The notes beneath the pieces were generated by a model. That model was not told the origin of the DNA and searched no databases. It was given only the letters and a program-made list of their open reading frames with translations. The position numbers were made by a program, and so were the translations under genes. Positions 46,995-59,214 of a DNA stretch of 64,000 nt are shown here, piece by piece; within the stretch, counting starts at the first letter, position 1; each line of letters opens with the position of its first letter. This stretch comes from Inia geoffrensis (Eukaryota; Chordata; Mammalia; Artiodactyla; Iniidae): positions 94,447,001 to 94,511,000 of the forward strand of contig CM070903.1 in the NCBI GenBank assembly GCA_036417435.1. The letters run 5' to 3'.

Positions 46995-48005
46995 ATGTCA
47001 TAAACATGGTTTCCCCTACTTCACTGTCAGCTTATTCTCACTCTCCTATGTTGTCTATATCTTTGTGGGATCTCTCAGTGTTGGGGTAGACCTGGAGGGC
47101 TCAATCCTTAATCCTCTGCTTTAACGATACTTTCCATAATTTTAATTACCATCAATATGCTGATGACATTTAAATGTATATTTCAGGTCTTAAGTAGCCC
47201 CCGATTGCTGCATTACCTCCTCAATATGCCTACTTCTTTGCCTCATAGACATTGGTCCTGATTCGGCAATTACCACATATCACTCCCTCCAATCCTGCCC
47301 TCCCCCAAACCCCACACACATGCAAAATACAGATATTTCTTCTATTTCCAGGGCTTCACTCTTGGTAAATGCCAATCTAATCTACCTAGGTGTTTAAACC
47401 AAAGGTCTGGAATCATCCTTGATTCCTCTTTTTTCATCATCCTCCACTCTTCTCATATTCAACCAATCAGAAAGCCTTATTGGCTTTACTTCCCACATAC
47501 CCAGATTCAGTCCACTTCTCTCTCCATTTCCTCCACTCTAGTCCGAGCCACCATCGTCTCGCACAAGAGTACTGTGACAACTTTCCTGCTTCTCTGTCTG
47601 CCTGTCCAAAATTCAATCTCCAGGTAGCACCCAAAGTTGTTTTTTACCAGCATAGACCAAATCAAGCCACTTCCTCATTTAAAACCTCAAGGGTCTTCCT
47701 ATTACATTTAAAATGAATCAAATTCCTTAGCATGACTGTAAGAACCTACATGACCTGGCCCTGCCTATCTCTTCAGTTGCACCTCTCCCTCAATTTCCCA
47801 TATTTATTTTATTCAAACCACACTCATCTCTCTGCTTTGAGAACACAGCCTCTGTGAATACCAGCCCCTACAAAATCTGCACAACCAATGCAGCAAGTCT
47901 GCTTCAGAGCACTGACACTTACTTACTTTTCTCTCTTTCTGGTACTTTCACCCTGATCTCTGAATGGCCTGACTTCTCAGCTCCAAATATACTTAATAAT
48001 GATGA
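46995..48005 (+). mobile_element. LINE L2, sense, RT to 3' part
   Basis: Ordered landmarks: tcaatatgctgatgacattt (the YADD-type motif region), ggaatcatccttgattcctc, cactctagtccgagccacca, aagagtactgtgacaacttt, tagcacccaaagttgttttt, accaaatcaagccacttcct, tcaagggtcttcctattaca, acatgacctggccctgccta and caaaccacactcatctctct. One of the clearest L2s in the window; no frame is open. Confidence 0.9.
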
Positions 48006-48124
48006 CAATGATTTCCCAATATATATGCATATCAAATCATAAAAAATAAAATAATAAGATAAAATATGACAATTCTGAAATGGAAGAAATGTAACTGGGT
48101 GAAGGATATTGGAACTTTGTGTAC
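48006..48124. other. AT-rich spacer
   Basis: Nothing recognised. Confidence 0.4.
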
Positions 48125-48126
48125 TA

Positions 48127-48239
48127 TTGGGTTGGCTGAAAAGTTCGTTCGGTTAATGAATAAATAAAGTTCTTGGTGAGAAAATGAAAAACGTATCTTT
48201 TATTTGTACTTACAACCAAACGAACTTTTTGACCACCAA
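48127..48239. mobile_element. Mariner-type miniature element, 113 bp
   Basis: Flanked by TA (48125-48126 and 48240-48241). The left end ttgggttggctgaaaagttc and the reverse complement of the right end, ttggtggtcaaaaagttcgt, pair closely over about 27 bases, both continuing into cgttcggtt/cgtttggtt. The centre is short, AT-rich and non-coding, so the element is an internally deleted mariner. The ends are of the type known from cetartiodactyl mariners. Confidence 0.88.
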
Positions 48240-48327
48240 TATTTTTGCAGCTTTTCTAACTTAAAAGGTTGAATATTGAAACCTGAATTATTTCTTTAAA
48301 AATAAAATTTAGAAAATGGCAAAATAA

Positions 48328-48363
48328 TGATGGTGATGATGATGATGATGATGATGATGATGA
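48328..48363. repeat. (GAT)n microsatellite
   Basis: About 11 to 12 atg/gat triplets with one gtg interruption near the start. Confidence 0.95.
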
Positions 48364-48369
48364 CAGCTG

Positions 48370-48885
48370 ATTGCCTACTGTCTTCCCCAAATTATTTCTC
48401 TAGTCTTCTCTTCCTTGTTCTGTGCCTTGGAGGGAGGACCTCCAATGATGGCCCCACCTAAATTCTCTTATCCCTGAATTCTGGTTGGGTGTCCTGATAG
48501 TAAACACTGCCAGGAGATTGAAGGGTGGGAAGAAAGAGGTCAAGGTGTTGCCCGCACTCCCGTCCCCAGTTTCTCCTCTTTCAAGCCATTCTTCAAACAG
48601 TGGCTGAGTTTCCCCATCACCTCAGCTCTTGTTGGGAGATCCTCAACCATAGTTACTTTTCTGTCCCACAGGCTCTGGTAAATAACATCATTCCTTCTTT
48701 TTGTCCCTTTAGGCTTAAAGGTAGTAATGGCTTCCCATTATGACTACTACCTGGGCGATTTGCCATGTCCTGCCATTCCCTTAACTAAGTCCACACCTCT
48801 GTAAATACCCCCTTCATTAAGCTCTCTTCAGTTGAACCTTTTGTGTGTGCTAATTGACCTTGACAGATACGATGGCTATGATCAC
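48370..48885 (+). repeat. Possible old dispersed repeat, unclassified
   Basis: gctcttgttgggagatcctc, ggcttaaaggtagtaatggc, ttcccattatgactactacc, cacctctgtaaatacccc, ttcattaagctctcttcagt and gaccttgacagatac recall the 3' part of an old mammalian dispersed element. Family not identified. Confidence 0.4.
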
Positions 48886-48889
48886 TGAA

Positions 48890-49100
48890 CAGTTTCTACA
48901 ATCCAGGCACTATTCTAAACACATTGCATGTATTTAATTCTTCACATTAACCTTATTATAAAGGTCGTGTCAAGGCTTCAACTTTACAAATGAGGAAACT
49001 CAGGAACAGAGCTTAAGTTTAACTTGCTCAAGGTTTCCCAGCCAGTAAGTGGTAGAATTTGGACCTCAATCTATATTCTTAATCACCACGCTATACTGCA
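48890..49100 (-). repeat. MIR SINE, antisense
   Basis: ccaggcactattctaaacac, attgcatgtatttaattctt, ttacaaatgaggaaactcag, gaacagagcttaagtttaac, ttgctcaaggtttcccagcc and agtaagtggtagaatttgga give a near full reversed MIR. Confidence 0.85.
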
Positions 49101-49109
49101 TCCCAAAAA

Positions 49110-49365
49110 GCATCTTTCCTTACCACCCTATTAAATGCTGCCCTCTCCCAAATCCTCTTTATTCTTTTCCTAGAACTTCTCACTTTTAAAAATTATTATT
49201 TATATTTATACAGGAGTTTACTCTCTGTCTCTACTATAGAATGATAACTCCATGAGACCAGGAAGCTAGTTTGGCTTATTAATATCTACACACACAATGC
49301 ACAGAATAAAGTTTATATATCGTAAGTTTTCAACAAAATATGAGTTTCATTTTAATGCAGCAGTA
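49110..49365 (+). mobile_element. LINE L2 3' end, sense
   Basis: ctgccctctcccaaatcctc, tctctgtctctactatagaa, tgataactccatgagaccag and gcacagaataaagtttatat follow the L2 3' region. Confidence 0.75.
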
Positions 49366-49874
49366 AGAAAGTTTGAATGTGAATGCTGGCCAGAAAGTTG
49401 ACAGAATTTATATCTGATAGCATTTATTTTCTCTATGAAGCAGAAAGAGGGGTCATCTGTTCAAAGTAATAGGAGGATGGATAGAGCAAATGTCTGCTAA
49501 AGGTGAGGAAGCTTTGAAATCCTCATTGCGCAGAGCAGGAGACTAGAGAAAAGCACTAGACTTGCTTAGGCTGTGCTGAGAGCTCAGCTGAGGTTGGTCA
49601 ATATGAATTTCAAGTATTCCCAAACTTCTCTGTTTTCAGATTTCCTCCAGCAGTGCTCAGGTGCCCTGGTGCAAACATAAAGAAAACAGTCCCTAGTGGA
49701 ATCAACCAAGAAGGGGGAAGAAGGCTGATGATATATAAAAAGCACAATGGTTCCAAAGGCTTAGCTACCTGAAACTATTTAGTGCTGAAGAAAACTGTCC
49801 AACAGACCTCAGCAGGATCTAAAAGCATTAGTGTATTACTGCAGAGGGTAACAACTGAGATCACTGTGGGCGGA
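49366..49874. other. Unassigned sequence
   Basis: Nothing recognised. Confidence 0.4.
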
Positions 49875-50045
49875 GGGCAGCAAGCTCAGAATTGGAGTCA
49901 GCTCAGCCATTAACTAGCTGTGTGATCACTGGCAAAATACCTACTCTCTCCAAGTCTCAGGTTTTGCTTCTGTAATTTGAAACATGTATGCCTTCTCTGA
50001 AGAGTTGTTTTGAGCCTGGGAATTAAGCTTTAATTAACCTGGCAA
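49875..50045 (+). repeat. MIR SINE, sense
   Basis: gctcagaattggagtcagct, cattaactagctgtgtgatc, actggcaaaatacctactct and ccaagtctcaggttttgctt are the MIR core. Confidence 0.75.
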
Positions 50046-51826
50046 TGTCATACATATGAAACAGATCATTCTACTATTATATCCGATAAAAGAAAAGGCA
50101 CTGACTGACAGAAAACCATGATGATTCTCCACACGAGTAAGTTTTTTATGTATTTCCTTACAGCTTTCATTTCTTTAGCAGCAGAACAAAACACCAAAAA
50201 AAACTTTTAAAAAACAATTTAAATAAGCTATAAAATATAATATATGCATGTATATATGAATTAATTATCTCAGTATGCTCCTGCAGCCTATAGTGGTGAA
50301 CATCTAGCTTTTGAAGGTAGAGAGTGTAATAAATAAACTAATATGATAAAGGCACTTTTAAGTGTTAACCTTTTTGATCATTACCCATTTTCTTCAGGGC
50401 AGCCAAATTGAAGAAAGTAAAATAAGGAAGATATATTTTGGTCTTTTGATTTTATTTTTACAAAATGATAAGAGTCAGGAGCAGGAAGTTTTTAAAGACC
50501 AAAATCTACACATTTGTATTTAAAGTAACAGTTGTAATACCTAGATCACAAATCAACTATATAAAAGTTACCTTGTCGAGATTGGAAGAAGAGAATGGCA
50601 GAAGTAAAGGTGAAATAGATGTATCCTGGACTAGCATGAAATTACATCAGTGGCTCATTTAACTCAAGCAGAAGCCTAAGTTTTATCTTCCATTTTATGG
50701 ATATTAGAGTCTACCCATTTTGATGAGCAGCATTACCTGCTCTCCTTCTGCTATACAGTCACAGAAATCTATCAATCGTTTTATCTAGGCATACAACATG
50801 ATATCAAATATGAAATAGATTTCACAATAACCTTAAAAAAGCAGATACTGAACTTTTTGAAAAGGTGTTTTAAGTCAGAGTTTTATGAAGAGGACTGTTA
50901 ATTTGATTTTCAATAATCTTTGCATTGTTTTCCAGTAATATCGCCAAGATTTGTTAAAAGGTGACCAGTATGTGCTATAGTTCTCAAACTGCATTTTTTG
51001 AAGATTTTTGCAAGTTAAAATTACACATAGATATCACCAAAAATAAAATAGAACATAAATTATGAAATAAATACCAAAGTGTCAATGCAATCATTTATAG
51101 CTTATTAGCCAAGAAAGTATGTTCACTGGTCAGTTAAGTAAGTTGTTATTTACAGAGGACATGCTGCCAGTGAATAACTATGAGTAGGTATAAATGATCT
51201 ATATCAAAAGTGAATTACGTTGCAAGAATTTGATCCCTTCTAGTTTTTTACAGCATTCCAATTTTCAGTACTTAATGGTTATGGGTTTAACTGGCAGAAT
51301 AGTCTTCCTACTGAGAAAATACAATGCAATTGTTCTCTAGAAAAACTTTCCAGCTTAACAGTAATGTTTACACTTTTTTCCTCCTTAAGCAATGGAAATT
51401 CATAAATTGGCAGAAAAATATATGTTGCTGAAAGTTGAGAATTAAATATCCAAAGTTCAGGTCTGAAAATAAATTTAAAAGATCTGCTATGGGCCAGCAT
51501 GTACATAGCGGTTCCACATAGTCAACCATGTGATCTATAGAGACTTGAGGCCAAATCTGTCAATACTGCAGATACACATATATGTCTCGTTTACTCCTTT
51601 CTTCCTTCTCATCAACTGCTTTCAAAATTAGGAAACAATTTTTAGAAAAATCTCAAGGTAACAGAAATCATAATTGATACAACTGTGTAAAACAGTACTG
51701 GAAGTAAAGTACATTTTCAAAAAAAAATAGTCACAAAATACCTCAATCTATTCTTTTAAGAATACATGTTATCGAAGAGAAAAAATTAAAACGTGGTACT
51801 CAATTTTAAATCTTGTGTTTCCACTT
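50046..51826. other. Unassigned sequence
   Basis: About 1.8 kb, AT-rich, no recognised gene or repeat. ORFs at 50465-50662 (plus) and 51279-51506 (minus) have no recognisable domain. Confidence 0.4.
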
Positions 51827-51842
51827 TAAAATATACAGCTAA
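51827..51842. repeat. Left target-site duplication of CHR SINE
   Basis: taaaatatacagctaa, identical to 52067-52082. Confidence 0.92.
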
Positions 51843-52066
51843 GGCCTCCCTGGTGGCGCAGTGGTTGAGAGTCTGCCTGCCGATGCAGGGGACACGAGTT
51901 CGTTCCCCGGTCCGGGAAGATCCCACGTGCCACAGAGCGGCTGGGCCCGTGAGCCATGGCCGCTGAGCCTGTGCATCTGGAGCCTGTGCTCCGCAACGGG
52001 AGAGGCCACAACAGTGAGAGGCCCAAGTACCGCAAAAAAATAAAGTAAAATAAATAAAAAATAAAA
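51843..52066 (+). mobile_element. CHR SINE, sense, complete
   Basis: ggcctccctggtggcgcagt to ggcccaagtaccgc, with an A tail that has picked up T and G (aaaaaaataaagtaaaataa). Perfect 16-bp target-site duplication. Confidence 0.95.
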
Positions 52067-52082
52067 TAAAATATACAGCTAA
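52067..52082. repeat. Right target-site duplication of CHR SINE
   Basis: taaaatatacagctaa, perfect match to 51827-51842. Confidence 0.92.
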
Positions 52083-52214
52083 TTGCATCCCCTGGAAAAA
52101 TTAATGATGCAAATGCTTTATTACACCAACTAGCTTCAAACCACTCTGTCATTCCTCTAAACTGGCTATACAGAGTATTATTATATTTTGTGAATTCTGA
52201 ATGTTGCTGGCTTA

Positions 52215-52218
<4 letters not shown>

Positions 52219-52282
<64 letters not shown>

Positions 52283-52283
52283 T
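52219..52283. repeat. (TA)n(CA)n compound microsatellite
   Basis: About 21 TA units (52219-52260) followed by 11 CA units (52261-52282). Confidence 0.97.
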
Positions 52284-53252
52284 ATATGTATGTAATGTGT
52301 GTATCCTAATTTTTCGACCAAGTCATAGTATAATTAATTAGGCAGAGTAAAAATTTTAAAAGATTTATAACTACTAATAAAAAGAGACAGGTTATTAATA
52401 TTCTTACATTTAAGACCCCTAGGTTTCATTGTCTCCCCTACTGCTTATCATAATATCTTGTAAAACTTTAATAGAATAAATCAAGCACCTTTCAAAAAGA
52501 ATGTAATTTTTAAAAGTTTTAACATAATCATGAAAATATATATTATAGTTGTTTCAAGTCTAATGTTAAGACTCATTAATTACTGAAAATATACAAGAAA
52601 ACTGAAGTGAAAGTTAAACCCTTTAACATAGACATCTATATACAGTCACATGGTAACAAAGTAAAGTTACAAAAATTAGTCTGTAGGAGTCTCTCCTTCC
52701 TTGGAGAACACTGAATACTTTACATTTTGCATGTTATACATTATTTTTTGATGGATAAAAGGAAAATGTGATCTACTTTATTAAATGGAGGGACTAAACC
52801 AAGTTAACCCTATAATGAAAATGAGAACAAATTAGAGGGAAAGTATAACTAGTATTTCAAAGGGGAAAAACTAACCATTTAACACATTTTAAATACAACT
52901 ATAATAACTCAATATTCTTCATACACTGAAAATCCTTTCTAGTTCTTTATAGCATTACAATTTTCACTACTGAATAATTTTAAAATCAAGAGTAAATTGA
53001 CAATGTACTCAACATAAATCATTGCAAGAATACTGTATGACAGAATTAAGCTCCAGAATGTTGCTGGCATTTTTCCAACCTACAAAGATACTTTCATTCC
53101 TCCAAATTTAAGTTAATTGCTGTTTGTACATACTTTTTACATAATTTGAATGCAAGTGTCATGATTTTTAAGTTAAAAGGGCGAATATGCACCTCTGCTT
53201 TCTATAATAAAATTTTCTATAATAAAAATAGGTTTATTTCAAAATTCTAAAA
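52284..53252. other. Unassigned AT-rich sequence
   Basis: No gene or repeat recognised. Confidence 0.4.
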
Positions 53253-53594
53253 TTAGATTAATGCAAAAAGCATCCAGACATTTACATCAGGGCCTGGTGG
53301 CTTAATATATTTAACATACACTTCATATAGGTTATTTTGCAGGTTCATGGAGAGCACTTTTAATAGTATAAAATAAACCTCAGCTTCTCCAAATATGTGG
53401 AACCAGCACATTTTTCCTTGTATTCTCCATCCTGGTACACATATTTCATAGGAATAGAAGTATAAAGCATTTACCCAACCTCCAGGTAATTCCTTTGTAT
53501 AGTTTCCTACATATTTCTTATGTAACTCCCATTCATCTCTTGGATTAAATTCCACAAGTTCATAACCATTTCTTAATGTAATCTCAAAAGTCAA
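53253..53594 (-). CDS. Unrecognised 113-codon ORF, possible gene relic
   Basis: I do not recognise the product. The frame is open for 113 codons in AT-rich DNA, starts MTFEITLRNGYELVEFN and ends PPGPDVNVWMLFALI before TAA. It has five Trp, four Cys and several charged stretches, unlike the Phe/Leu/Ser low-complexity strings of the other ORFs here, and includes one N-x-T site (GNYTKELPGGW). No signal peptide or membrane span is evident. A minus-strand AATAAA lies at 53238-53233, 14 bases after the stop. No flanking splice sites, A tail or duplication are clear. It may be a terminal exon, a decayed retrogene, an unfamiliar repeat product, or chance. The start at the first ATG is arbitrary. Confidence 0.2.
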   Translation of the reverse strand: MTFEITLRNGYELVEFNPRDEWELHKKYVGNYTKELPGGWVNALYFYSYEICVPGWRIQGKMCWFHIFGEAEVYFILLKVLSMNLQNNLYEVYVKYIKPPGPDVNVWMLFALI

Positions 53595-55039
53595 CAGTGA
53601 GCCTCAACAGGTTTGGAAATTCATTCTCCAGGCTTTAAACCAGTGCTTCCTAGACAGGTATTAAAGAGAAAACTGAAGAATATGATGTGTGTTACAGGCG
53701 GATAAAAAATTTTCCCTTCTGCAAATAAACATTGTCGCCTAAGCATTAAACAGACTTCAGCAAGCTCCTGTTTTCCCAGGACTTCTCAGAGCCTGCAGTA
53801 CGCTGATGTGTATTGTTCACATCCAACGAAAGGATGGGGTATGCAACATTTCCCGAGCATCTTTGACCAAGGAAATCTTAGAAAAATTAGTCTTGCTGAA
53901 AAACCACGTCTCAACTGAATGTAATTTGGGAAATGCTGGAAAAATTTTCCAGATCAGTCTATTTTTGAAGAACTTCAGAAAAGAGAATGCTAAAAATGTG
54001 CACATAGAAACTGTTTTTTACTTTTCTTACTAACATATAGCACTGTTCCCTCTCCTTACATTTAAGGAAGAAAAAGGAACATTCAGTCCCTATTAAGCCC
54101 CTGAAGGCAATTGGACCTTCATCTTTCTCTCTACTGAATAATCCTAATTCTTTAAGCTTTCTTCAGGGCTCCCATTTTAAAACTCTTGAGTCATTTTTAA
54201 TGCTTCCTAAATCTTCTACAGTTTGTCTATGACTTTCTTAAAAATGGTAACCATAAACTTTGAAAATAAAACTATACAACTAAGTAATAGCTTTTCTTAG
54301 TGAGTCCTAATTATTAACAGATACCAGGATCAGGTTCATTTTATAAAAATAAGAGTGTGACATTATACACTGCTTAGGAAAGGCTGCATACTATGTCTGT
54401 AATCCCAGCACTAGTGCTATAGCCCAGAATCTAGAGAAATTTTTCTGAAGAAAGTTGGCGGGTCTCTTCCTTCAGTTATCTCTTTCATTTCTGTCATTGC
54501 TTTCTCTACATTGTTTTAATAGGAAAGACAATATGTATATTATTCAGTTTTTCATCATCTTATTTAAACTCTACTCCTGTCTTAACCAGGAAATTGGATT
54601 TCTATTATAGAAACTTTGCTGCACAAAACGTTTATGCACCTGCTGTATAAAAAAATAAATAAAATTAAATTTAAAAATTAAAAAAAAATTTATGCATCCA
54701 GGATATAAGATTTTCTCCATTGTCAAATGAACAGGGTTTGGGTTTGGAAACAGAGTCCAAAGGAAGAAAAAAGGAACACTATAAAAATGAAATTTATCTC
54801 AAAATAACAAAGTGATCAAAAGCATATTCCTATTTCCTCAAGAGAAAAATATATTCACGTGCATCTGCTATAAACCACAAAGTAATGAATCCTGGAGAAC
54901 TAACCTCTCTTTATATTTTCTGCAGTGTTAAAAACAAAATTTTAAATACCAAACTCCACAATCTGTGGGGACTAGATATTTGGGAGCTCAGTTTAAGGGC
55001 TGAAATGCAGAAGGAAACAGACTGTTAAATTGGCAGCTG
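53595..55039. other. Unassigned sequence
   Basis: No gene recognised. An A-rich stretch (54640-54680, aaataaataaaatt repeats) is flanked by gtttatgcacc and atttatgcatcc, perhaps a tiny retroposed remnant. Confidence 0.4.
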
Positions 55040-55440
55040 GTGCAAAATACAGAGCTGGTGGCGGAGAAGATCATGGCAGTGCTTGAAGGGTGATCAATGC
55101 CAGGGAAGGCAGAGTCAAGGAAGGCAATGATGGCAGACCAAGGAACAGCAGGATGGCACGTGTGGTGGGTTGCAGAGGGGAGTGTGAAGGGTAGGGGATG
55201 GCAGTGGCTAAAGTAAAAGCATTAGCAGAGGCTAAGCCAAGAGTGAGGGTGGCAGGAACAGCAATAGAGGAGACAAAGATGGTAGCGTCTACGTGATACT
55301 TGGCATAATATAGTCTTGCAGTAGGACTTAAAAGAACATCAAAAATGCACAGACAAATGAGAGGAGAGTAAGTCCAATAAGCCAAACAAAGAGTCAGGTC
55401 ACAGTAGGGATCAGGATCTCAAGTATCAGGATCACACCTG
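55040..55440. other. G/A-rich block of unknown origin
   Basis: Enriched in ggcag, gcagagg and ggtgg motifs (tggcggagaagatcatggca, aggaaggcagagtcaaggaa, gggtggcaggaacagcaata). A similar flavour recurs at 55620-55735. The 104-codon minus ORF at 55071-55385 is Leu/Pro/Ser/Thr-rich, as any reversed purine-rich tract would be. Possibly an unclassified repeat. Confidence 0.35.
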
Positions 55441-58165
55441 GCATTAGAAGAAAAGTCATTTCCATCAAGATTCAATAGCAAGAGGTGCAGTGGCTGCCCA
55501 CAGGAGTGCTAGATAAATTCCAATGCATGTTTTATTGCAGCCTGAACTATCTTCTACTAATGCTCCTGAAATAGCCTCACCTTCTTTCACCCCACCTTAA
55601 AAGATTTCTGATCACTGTGGGCAATAGGGTCCTGGCAATAGGAATGGTAGGTAATGCCAGTAGCTGAGGAGCTGGTTGCAGTAATCGAGAAAGCAGGAGC
55701 TGAGAAGCAGTAGGGAGCAATAGTCAAGCTGTATCAAACGTAAGCACTTTCTAGGTAGATCAGGCCTTAAGACTTTTCTTTAGGTTTCCCACCTTATTTC
55801 TATATCCAAAAATGGAATTTTTGACAATCAAATGTGTCATGTAGTGCATCTTATTGCTGGTTCATGCTGTGTCAGTCATGCAGGAATCAGAACCCAACTC
55901 AGAAGATTTTAAGAGGACATCTTATAGAGGTGAGGACAGGGTAAAGGGAACCAAAAAGGAATGCTGCAGCACCCAAAGAAGAGCAACTGAAGGAAGTCAT
56001 TTCCTGGCCCAGAGCAAGAGGAATAACAGTGTTACTGGAGTACAGTTAGAGCTGGAGGGTGGAAGGAAAGAAACATGTTGAAGCTGTAGTCATGGAAGGA
56101 TGCCAGAAACCATGGCCCAAAGTGGAAAAGAAAGGGAGAAAAAATAACCCAAAACTCTCTCTTCTACGACCCTCCATTCTCCTGCCATTGACTGGCACCT
56201 GCTAGATTTACACAGGAAGCCAGCTGTCCAGGGAGCCTGGGTAAATGCAGCTCAAAGAGGTCAAGGCCAGCCTCCCAGGGCATAGAACAAGACAGAAAGG
56301 CAGAACATGGACCTGGGTGAGGTGGGGTCACGAACAGATAATAACCAGTACATGTTTATAGCATTAATAGGATGCATAGTCAAACCATGCCAAGAAATCA
56401 ACTCTCTTGAGCACAGAGTCTTCCCCATTTGACTTCCCTATAGCATGGGGTCCCCAAATTATCAGATGGGTCATGAGTGGTAGGGAATTCAGAGTTATTA
56501 AAATATGTTCCAGAACTCCTATGTGTGCCATGCATTATTTGCCAAAGAATGGGACCATAAGCCAGATCAAACAGAAAATGTATAAGTAGCAGCTTTTTGC
56601 TTGTTTCTAAAAACTCTGAAATAATTTGAATATTGGGAAATATAGTCTAGATTTTTCTTTATTAATATATTTGAATGGTGATGAAAAACTATTTTGCTTT
56701 TAATGTCGGTCATTTAAAGGTGATGCTTAATCTTAGCAAAGGCTACATAATAATCATTTCTGCCTTTTTGTTCATCAAGTGCCTAGTATTTGATAAGTTG
56801 ATTTTAAAAAGAAGTTTTAGACATATGCTCAAAAGTGAAAACATTACTGCTAGTCATAGAGATCATGTGCGTTTGATTTTGCCCTTGTCCTTGTAGATTA
56901 GTCAGTTTCTGAATAGAGTTACAAAAAGCCAAGCAGTTTGGTTTGGTACTGGTGTTTCTGCCTGACTCAAAAGTCATTATTTCCCTCTCATAATATTCCT
57001 CCTTCATTAAAAATGTTAGCCTTCTTTCTTGACTGAATGCATAGACTATACTACATTTTTCCCTAAAAATGACTTTCTTTTACTGGACTGATGCTAAAAT
57101 ATCACAAAATAATGTTTCAGTGAACATGAGGTTTTTATTCATATCTATACTATTAAAAGAGGATCTAACTTTATAACATAAAAACACCATATATTTAAAG
57201 TGAAAATAACAGCTTAAAAGGGTAAAGAAATCTTTAAAAATAAAATCAACTTTTCTATGGCAGATGATGGGGATAGACGGAAGAAGAATGTGAGAAACAG
57301 TGGCTACATTCACAGCACAGTTAAAGGATTACGCCAGTTTGTGAAAACCATACCATACATTATATGGAGAAAAGTATTAAAATTATTCAACAACAACAAA
57401 AATCAATGGAACAAAAGAGGTAAGTCATCACCATGGCGGTCAGTCAGGAAACAGAATTGCTCTTTTCCATGTGAGCCTTTGTTGCTACTTTTCTAACACT
57501 TCAGTGGTTGAAAGGAAATCAAACTGTGAGAACTTACTGCCACTCCAGTGAGCCCTGGGGGATTTGTCACAAATTTGGAACTTGAGTGGTCTCAAGTTTC
57601 ACAGTTCTGGCCCTTAGAAGTGACAGATAGCAAAGAGACCAATAGAGAAAGTTAGTTACACAGGACTGAACACCAACATATTTTAAATTGTGGGGCGAAC
57701 TTCGGGCCACTTTTCAGTTTTACATTAGACTAAATGACCAAATAATTTCCTCCAAAACATATGCTATACTTAGGAAATTCCAAGCAACAGCCAATATTTT
57801 GTAGCTACTCACAGATAATTCTAAACTTACTCTTGCCTGGAAGAAAGCTTCTGAAAGACTGAACACTGTATAAATAACTAGAGTAGATTTGCAACTCCTT
57901 TTAGACTATTTTATATTGTGTCGTTTTCCTAAAAACCTAAAAAAATGATAGGAACATTCAAAGAACTTAGGTCTTGGTCCCAGACAGATGATGAACATCA
58001 ACAGTCTATTTCAGAAGTAGATTTTATAGAGTGAAGTTGACTCCAACTACATACTACAGTCTATTCTATGAATTCTGATATCCTCATTGGGAAACTCCTT
58101 GTTACACTTGGAACAAAAGTGTATTGTGTATTCGTTGAAATATTTATTCAAACATTGTCTCACTC
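55441..58165. other. Unassigned sequence; possible old repeat at about 55900-56340
   Basis: 55900-56340 is GC-richer (ccagggagcctgggtaaatg, aggccagcctcccagggcat, ggacctgggtgaggtggggt) and resembles an old dispersed repeat I cannot name. The rest shows nothing recognisable. Confidence 0.35.
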
Positions 58166-58167
58166 TA

Positions 58168-58300
58168 AATCAATGTTTCTTAGGTGAGGCTCATGAACCT
58201 GCTGTCACCTGGAATGTTTGATGAAAATGTAAATTCCCAGCCCCCATACACAGGTAATTCATATGCCTGTTAAAGTTTGAAAACCACTGCTACAAAGAGC
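58168..58300. mobile_element. MER5A-like hAT-Charlie non-autonomous transposon
   Basis: Left end caatgtttcttaggtgaggc; centre tgaaaatgtaaattcccagc, ccccatacacaggtaattca; right end tgttaaagtttgaaaaccac-tg, the mutated gtttgagaaccactg hAT end. Confidence 0.75.
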
Positions 58301-59214
58301 TCATGCATTATTTCAGAAGTAAGAATATGAAAATTAGAATCTATTTTGCTATGCTTCTGATACTTTTAGAAGATTTTAGGAAATGATGGAAGAATATTTT
58401 GAGTAATTTTAAGTAGTTCAAAAATTGTCTAATATGAATCAATCATAATACATAGCTTTAATTTCATAAATTTCCCATCCCACCTGACCCCCACCTTCTG
58501 GTTAAGGATTTTGGATTCAGTAGATTCTAGAATTCTGTGTAATCGTGGATTTTCTATTTCTGTAGTCTGGAAGGAAAAAAAATCTAAACTTAATGATCAA
58601 TCAGTATGTTAGCTGATTCTTAAGTATATTTAAAAGGCCCTCATTCTTTTAAATTTAATAATTTTATATACATTAATACAATATATTAATCAGAATATAA
58701 ACCAGAAATAAATCTTAATACTAACAATAAATTCTACAGAAATGTTTATTTAAATAACTTTTTTCCTATAAATACAAATTATACAACTTAAGCTAAGAGG
58801 TTCCCAAATGCAAAGAACTTCTATCTATTTAAGGAAACTTCCATTATGCATAAAATAAGAAACTCATGTTCTAGGAAAAGTTCTATTAAATACATATGAG
58901 TAAGAAGCAAAAAGATCACTATTTGAAGATGAAATTATGATTCCTAAATTGAAAATTATTAAATCTATATAGAAGAGCTTAAGAAGTTGATTAGCTATAA
59001 ATTAAACACTCAACATATAAATTAAACTTTCTTACATACCAAAAATAACATGAAAATAGAAAAAAAGCATTCACAATACAAACAAAAATGTAAAATGGCT
59101 AGAAATCTAACAAAGAAAATAACACCAAAGTATAAATTTCACTAAAGGACATAGAAAATCTGTCTCTCTTCTCTCCCCCTTATTTTCATCACTAAACAAT
59201 CAAGTCAAAGTAAC
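58301..59214. other. Unassigned AT-rich sequence
   Basis: No gene or repeat recognised. Confidence 0.4.

Noticed and set aside
55071..55385. 104-codon minus ORF with hydrophobic segments
   Set aside because: Opposite a purine-rich block; Leu/Pro/Thr-rich composition is expected there and no start context or family is visible.
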